From Hyphomonadaceae bacterium (lineage in GTDB: Bacteria; Pseudomonadota; Alphaproteobacteria; Caulobacterales; Hyphomonadaceae): a stretch of DNA of 32,524 nucleotides. Where the stretch lies: positions 1 through 32,524 of the forward strand of contig CANJXY010000020.1 in assembly GCA_947478925.1 (NCBI GenBank), read 5' to 3'. The position numbers and the translations under genes are program-made. The notes beneath the pieces were generated by a model. That model did not search any database and had not been told where the DNA came from. It saw nothing but the letters and a program-made list of their open reading frames with translations. Below, one piece after another: positions 31,101 through 32,524 of the stretch (position 1 is the first letter of the stretch; every line of letters begins with the position of its first letter).

Positions 31101-31583
31101 GCGCACCCGATGCAGGTTCTCCGCCCGGTCTTTGCAGCTGAGCGCGTCCTCTCCTGCAGGCAGACCACCGAACTGAAAGAGGGCCGTTGGGCCTGCACGG
31201 CCGGCATCGTTCTCGTTCGCCAGAGGCCGGGCAACGGCAAGGCGATCTTCATCACCCTGGAGGATGAGACGGGCGTCACCAACGTGCTGCTCTGGGCGCG
31301 CACTTTCGAGAAGTTCCGGGCGCAGGTGATGGGCGCGCGCCTGCTGTTGATCCAGGGCAGGGTGCAGAAGAGCAAGGAAGGCGTCACCCATCTGATGGGC
31401 GCCCGCGTGACCGATCGTTCCGCGGAGCTCGAGCGCCTTTCGGAAGATCACGTCGTCGATCCCGAACTCACGCGGGCTGATGAGATCAAGCACCCGCAGC
31501 AACCGCGTGGCCAGCGCAACGAAGGCATGTTCGTTCATCCACGCAATGTGCGTGTGCTACCCAAGTCGCGCGACTTTCATTGA
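28134..31583 (+). CDS. dnaE2: Error-prone DNA polymerase DnaE2 (ImuC)
   Basis: The 1149-residue C-family polymerase copies damaged DNA after SOS induction. In order: the PHP domain (TNFSFLRGASNAQDMV; the N in GASN is usually H in the family, as I recall); GQGRGSAAN-type CQGRGSAANSAVCYALG; the palm aspartate cluster PPDIDVDFEHERREE (Asp443, 445, 447); YGFPESHAAAFAQLVYVSSW in the fingers/tandem HhH region; and a C-terminal OB fold (GKAIFITLEDETGVTNVLLW). No separate proofreading subunit is nearby. The ATG at 28134 overlaps the imuB stop by ATGA, a tight coupling. Length is slightly longer than the ~1080 residues common in the family. It ends 19 bases from the convergent fliE. Confidence 0.95.
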   Translation: MSEANIVTFPAGPRALQPDAPPYAELVAATNFSFLRGASNAQDMVLEALRLGHTGIGIADRNTVAGVVRVWAALNRIREDGLPAPTRVREGGSPGEFGWVEHPDEAAFKAAHALLRECAMKLRLVIGARLVFTDGTPDIIAYPENRTGWGRLCRLLSIGNLRPPPGEARAIKGECRLTLDDLAAYADELLLIVMPGHHLNGIDSALRRLSHLRPGAVWLGAAMHRRGDDVRRLARLKTIAAATGAPLIATNDVLYHVAGQRDLQDVMTCIREGVKIENAGRLLEANAERHLKPAQEMARLFRAAPEAIAETQHLLARVDFDLGQLCYEYPDEPVPPGWDDNAYLQYLTGVHAQIRYPDGVPEKVEKLIAFELDFIRRQNLARYFLTIYDTVRFAKDKGILCQGRGSAANSAVCYALGITSVDPNTFDLLFARFMSDERREPPDIDVDFEHERREEVIQYIYNRYGRHRAGIAATVIHYRPRSAMHEVGKVFGLTDDVTTRLSGLVWGSWGAAPASQQLRQAGLDPDNPVLHRALRFANRLMGFPRHLSQHVGGFVLARDRLDELVPIGCAAMDDRTFIEWDKDDIDELRLMKVDILALGMLTCIRKAFDLLHEKGEEKFTLQNVPPEDPVVYDMLCRGDSIGVFQVESRAQISMLPRLKPRKFYDLVIEVAIVRPGPIQGDMVHPYLRRRNGEEAIAFPSPAPEHGEPDELKVLLKETFGVPLFQEQAMKLAMVAARFSPEDANKLRRAMATFRNVGTIHLFEGKMVEGMVRRGYQRDFAQRCFDQIKGFGSYGFPESHAAAFAQLVYVSSWLKCHHPAAFACALLNSQPMGFYAPAQIVRDAQEHGVEVREIDVNFSHYDNTLERREDGALALRLGFRQVDGMREDDAVSLVARRGRGFTTVSDMRERGRVSTPMLRRLADADAFRSLDQDRRQALWDVRRLPQDDLLPLFAAAEARELGDEPESQLPEMPLGEHVAADYQTARLSLKAHPMQVLRPVFAAERVLSCRQTTELKEGRWACTAGIVLVRQRPGNGKAIFITLEDETGVTNVLLWARTFEKFRAQVMGARLLLIQGRVQKSKEGVTHLMGARVTDRSAELERLSEDHVVDPELTRADEIKHPQQPRGQRNEGMFVHPRNVRVLPKSRDFH

Positions 31584-31602
31584 GGCGCCTGGCTTACGCC
31601 GA

Positions 31603-31917
31603 TCAGATCGGCATCCGCATGATTTCCTGGTAGGCCTTGATGACCTCGTCGCGCACGGCGATCACGGTCTCCATCGTAGCTTCGGCGGCGGAGACCGCGG
31701 TCACCACATCCACCAGATCGCCTTTGCCCATCGCCGCATTGGTCACGGCCGTTTCGGCCGTACTTCCGGCCTTGCTCAGCGAACCGACCGCCGAGTTCAG
31801 CAACGCGCCGAAGTCTGGCCCCGTAACGCCGCCTGCGGCCTTGCCGCCCGCCATGCCGCCGATTGTCTGCGCGACGCCGCCATATGCCTTGACCGCAGAG
31901 AGACCCAGATCCGACAT
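31603..31917 (-). CDS. fliE: Flagellar hook-basal body complex protein FliE
   Basis: The 104-residue protein joins the MS ring to the proximal rod. The conserved C-terminal part reads LVDVVTAVSAAEATMETVIA, then VRDEVIKAYQEIMRMPI, which is the FliE signature; the N-terminal third is glycine/alanine rich and variable. GAGGA, which overlaps the flgC stop, serves as ribosome-binding site for the ATG at 31917, 11 bases after that stop. It is the last gene of the flgB-flgC-fliE set seen here. Downstream is the unrelated dnaE2, so fliQ, fliR and flhB, which often follow, are not adjacent. Confidence 0.93.
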   Translation of the reverse strand: MSDLGLSAVKAYGGVAQTIGGMAGGKAAGGVTGPDFGALLNSAVGSLSKAGSTAETAVTNAAMGKGDLVDVVTAVSAAEATMETVIAVRDEVIKAYQEIMRMPI

Positions 31918-31928
31918 CTAATGTTTCC

Positions 31929-32345
31929 TCAGGCTTTCAGCAGCGAGACGACGCCGAGCATCATCGAGCGGCTGGCTTCGATCACGTTCAGGTTGGCTTC
32001 GTAGGCGCGTTGCGCCTCGCGCAGATCCGCCATCTCGATAAGCGTTGAAACGTTGGGCATCTTCACATAGCCGTTGGCGTCGGCGGCCGGGTGGCTGGGA
32101 TCGTACTTCATCTGGAAGGGCGACATGTCCATTCGCGAGCCTGTGACCTTCACGGCGTCCGCGCCGATCTCGCGATCGTAGTATGAGCGGAACACGGGAG
32201 CCTTCCGGCGATAGGGATCGCCGCCTGGCGTGTTCGAAGTTGCGTCGGCGTTGGCGAGGTTCTCTGCCGAAATCCGGATGCGCACCGTCTGTGCGCGCAG
32301 GCCCGTTGCGGCCGCGCCCATGGCGGACATGAGGTCGGATGACAT
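31929..32345 (-). CDS. flgC: Flagellar basal-body rod protein FlgC
   Basis: The 138-residue proximal-rod subunit has the N-terminal rod/hook motif LMSAMGAAATGLRAQTVRIR followed by ISAENLANADATSNTPGGDP, and the C-terminal helix VSTLIEMADLREAQRAYEAN then LNVIEASRSMM. These paired N- and C-terminal helices form the coiled-coil core of the axial structure. It is exported by the flagellar type III system, so no signal peptide is present. AGGAGA lies about 9 bases before the ATG at 32345. flgB ends 29 bases upstream on the same strand, and fliE follows. Confidence 0.95.
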   Translation of the reverse strand: MSSDLMSAMGAAATGLRAQTVRIRISAENLANADATSNTPGGDPYRRKAPVFRSYYDREIGADAVKVTGSRMDMSPFQMKYDPSHPAADANGYVKMPNVSTLIEMADLREAQRAYEANLNVIEASRSMMLGVVSLLKA

Positions 32346-32374
32346 GTGTGTCGTCTCCTACGTGCGCCAGGCGC

Positions 32375-32524
32375 TCACCGTCCCGGTGAACGCGACGCCA
32401 TCCTCAGCAGGCCCAGACTCTTCTGGTACAAGCCCACCATGGTCTCGAAATCCATTCGGGTTTCGGCGATCTTCATCATCTGCTCCTCGACCACCACGGC
32501 ATTGCCGTCGAGGGTCGTTTCGGA
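32375..32524 (-). CDS. flgB: Flagellar basal-body rod protein FlgB (3' end only; runs off the window)
   Basis: The last 49 residues are in the window: SETTLDGNAVVVEEQMMKIA, ETRMDFETMVGLYQKSLGLL and a basic tail to a TGA at 32375-32377. 'DGNxVxxEEQMxKxxxTxxxFxxxxxLYxKxxxLL' is the conserved C-terminal helix of FlgB. The start, promoter and most of the gene lie beyond base 32524. It heads the flgB-flgC-fliE unit as far as can be seen. Confidence 0.93.
   Translation of the reverse strand, partial: SETTLDGNAVVVEEQMMKIAETRMDFETMVGLYQKSLGLLRMASRSPGR

Overview
The window is GC-rich, densely packed chromosomal DNA from an alphaproteobacterium, most likely of the Caulobacterales / Hyphomonadaceae type. 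This rests on several alpha-specific genes: RcdA (CtrA-degradation adaptor), DUF1192, DUF4164 and DUF1272 proteins, a split LexA-controlled imuA-imuB-dnaE2 mutagenesis cassette with a GAAC-N7-GAAC box, and the flgB-flgC-fliE order. I saw no rRNA, tRNA, CRISPR array, insertion sequence or prophage gene. Most neighbouring convergent genes end within 1-20 bases of each other.

Layout. (1) 1-2000: the 5' part of a quinone oxidoreductase diverges from a DUF1192 gene and rcdA. Behind them is a decayed small gene broken partly by a 17-bp tandem duplication. (2) 2000-8530: a DUF1275 membrane protein, ribosomal protein L31, an ABC exporter, lspA, a DUF533 protein, suhB, thiE and a DUF1272 zinc-ribbon-like protein; a strongly self-complementary ~125-bp element lies upstream of thiE. 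(3) 8660-15470: a central-carbon block on the minus strand, tkt, gap, a small unknown gene translationally coupled to gap by TAGTG, pgk, a secreted DUF1344-like protein and fba. Together these cover lower glycolysis/gluconeogenesis and the non-oxidative pentose phosphate route. (4) 15600-20660: DUF4164 and zapA (cell division), a cytochrome b561-like / lipoprotein cytochrome c' pair, recQ and a CaiB/BaiF CoA-transferase.

(5) 20950-22880 is the most accessory-looking part: two tiny single-helix membrane proteins, a pentapeptide-repeat protein whose C-terminus resembles Qnr/McbG gyrase-protection proteins, a lipoprotein related to the REDY-like HapK family, and a 54-residue unknown. (6) 22980-25443: a large secreted serine hydrolase coupled (TGATG) to a GntR/FCD regulator whose start codon lies inside a perfect 16-bp palindrome. 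(7) 25440-31583: an intergenic stretch holding an orphan intrinsic terminator (candidate small RNA), then the SOS-mutagenesis operon imuA-imuB-dnaE2. (8) 31600-end: flagellar genes fliE, flgC and the 3' end of flgB on the minus strand.

No single clearly new multi-gene system stands out. The best leads are the structured element at 8143-8268, the candidate small RNA before imuA, the Qnr-like pentapeptide locus with its two small membrane proteins, the GntR operator overlapping a probably leaderless start, and the conserved-looking coupled gene between gap and pgk. All family assignments come from reading the translated sequence and recalled family features; no database search was run.
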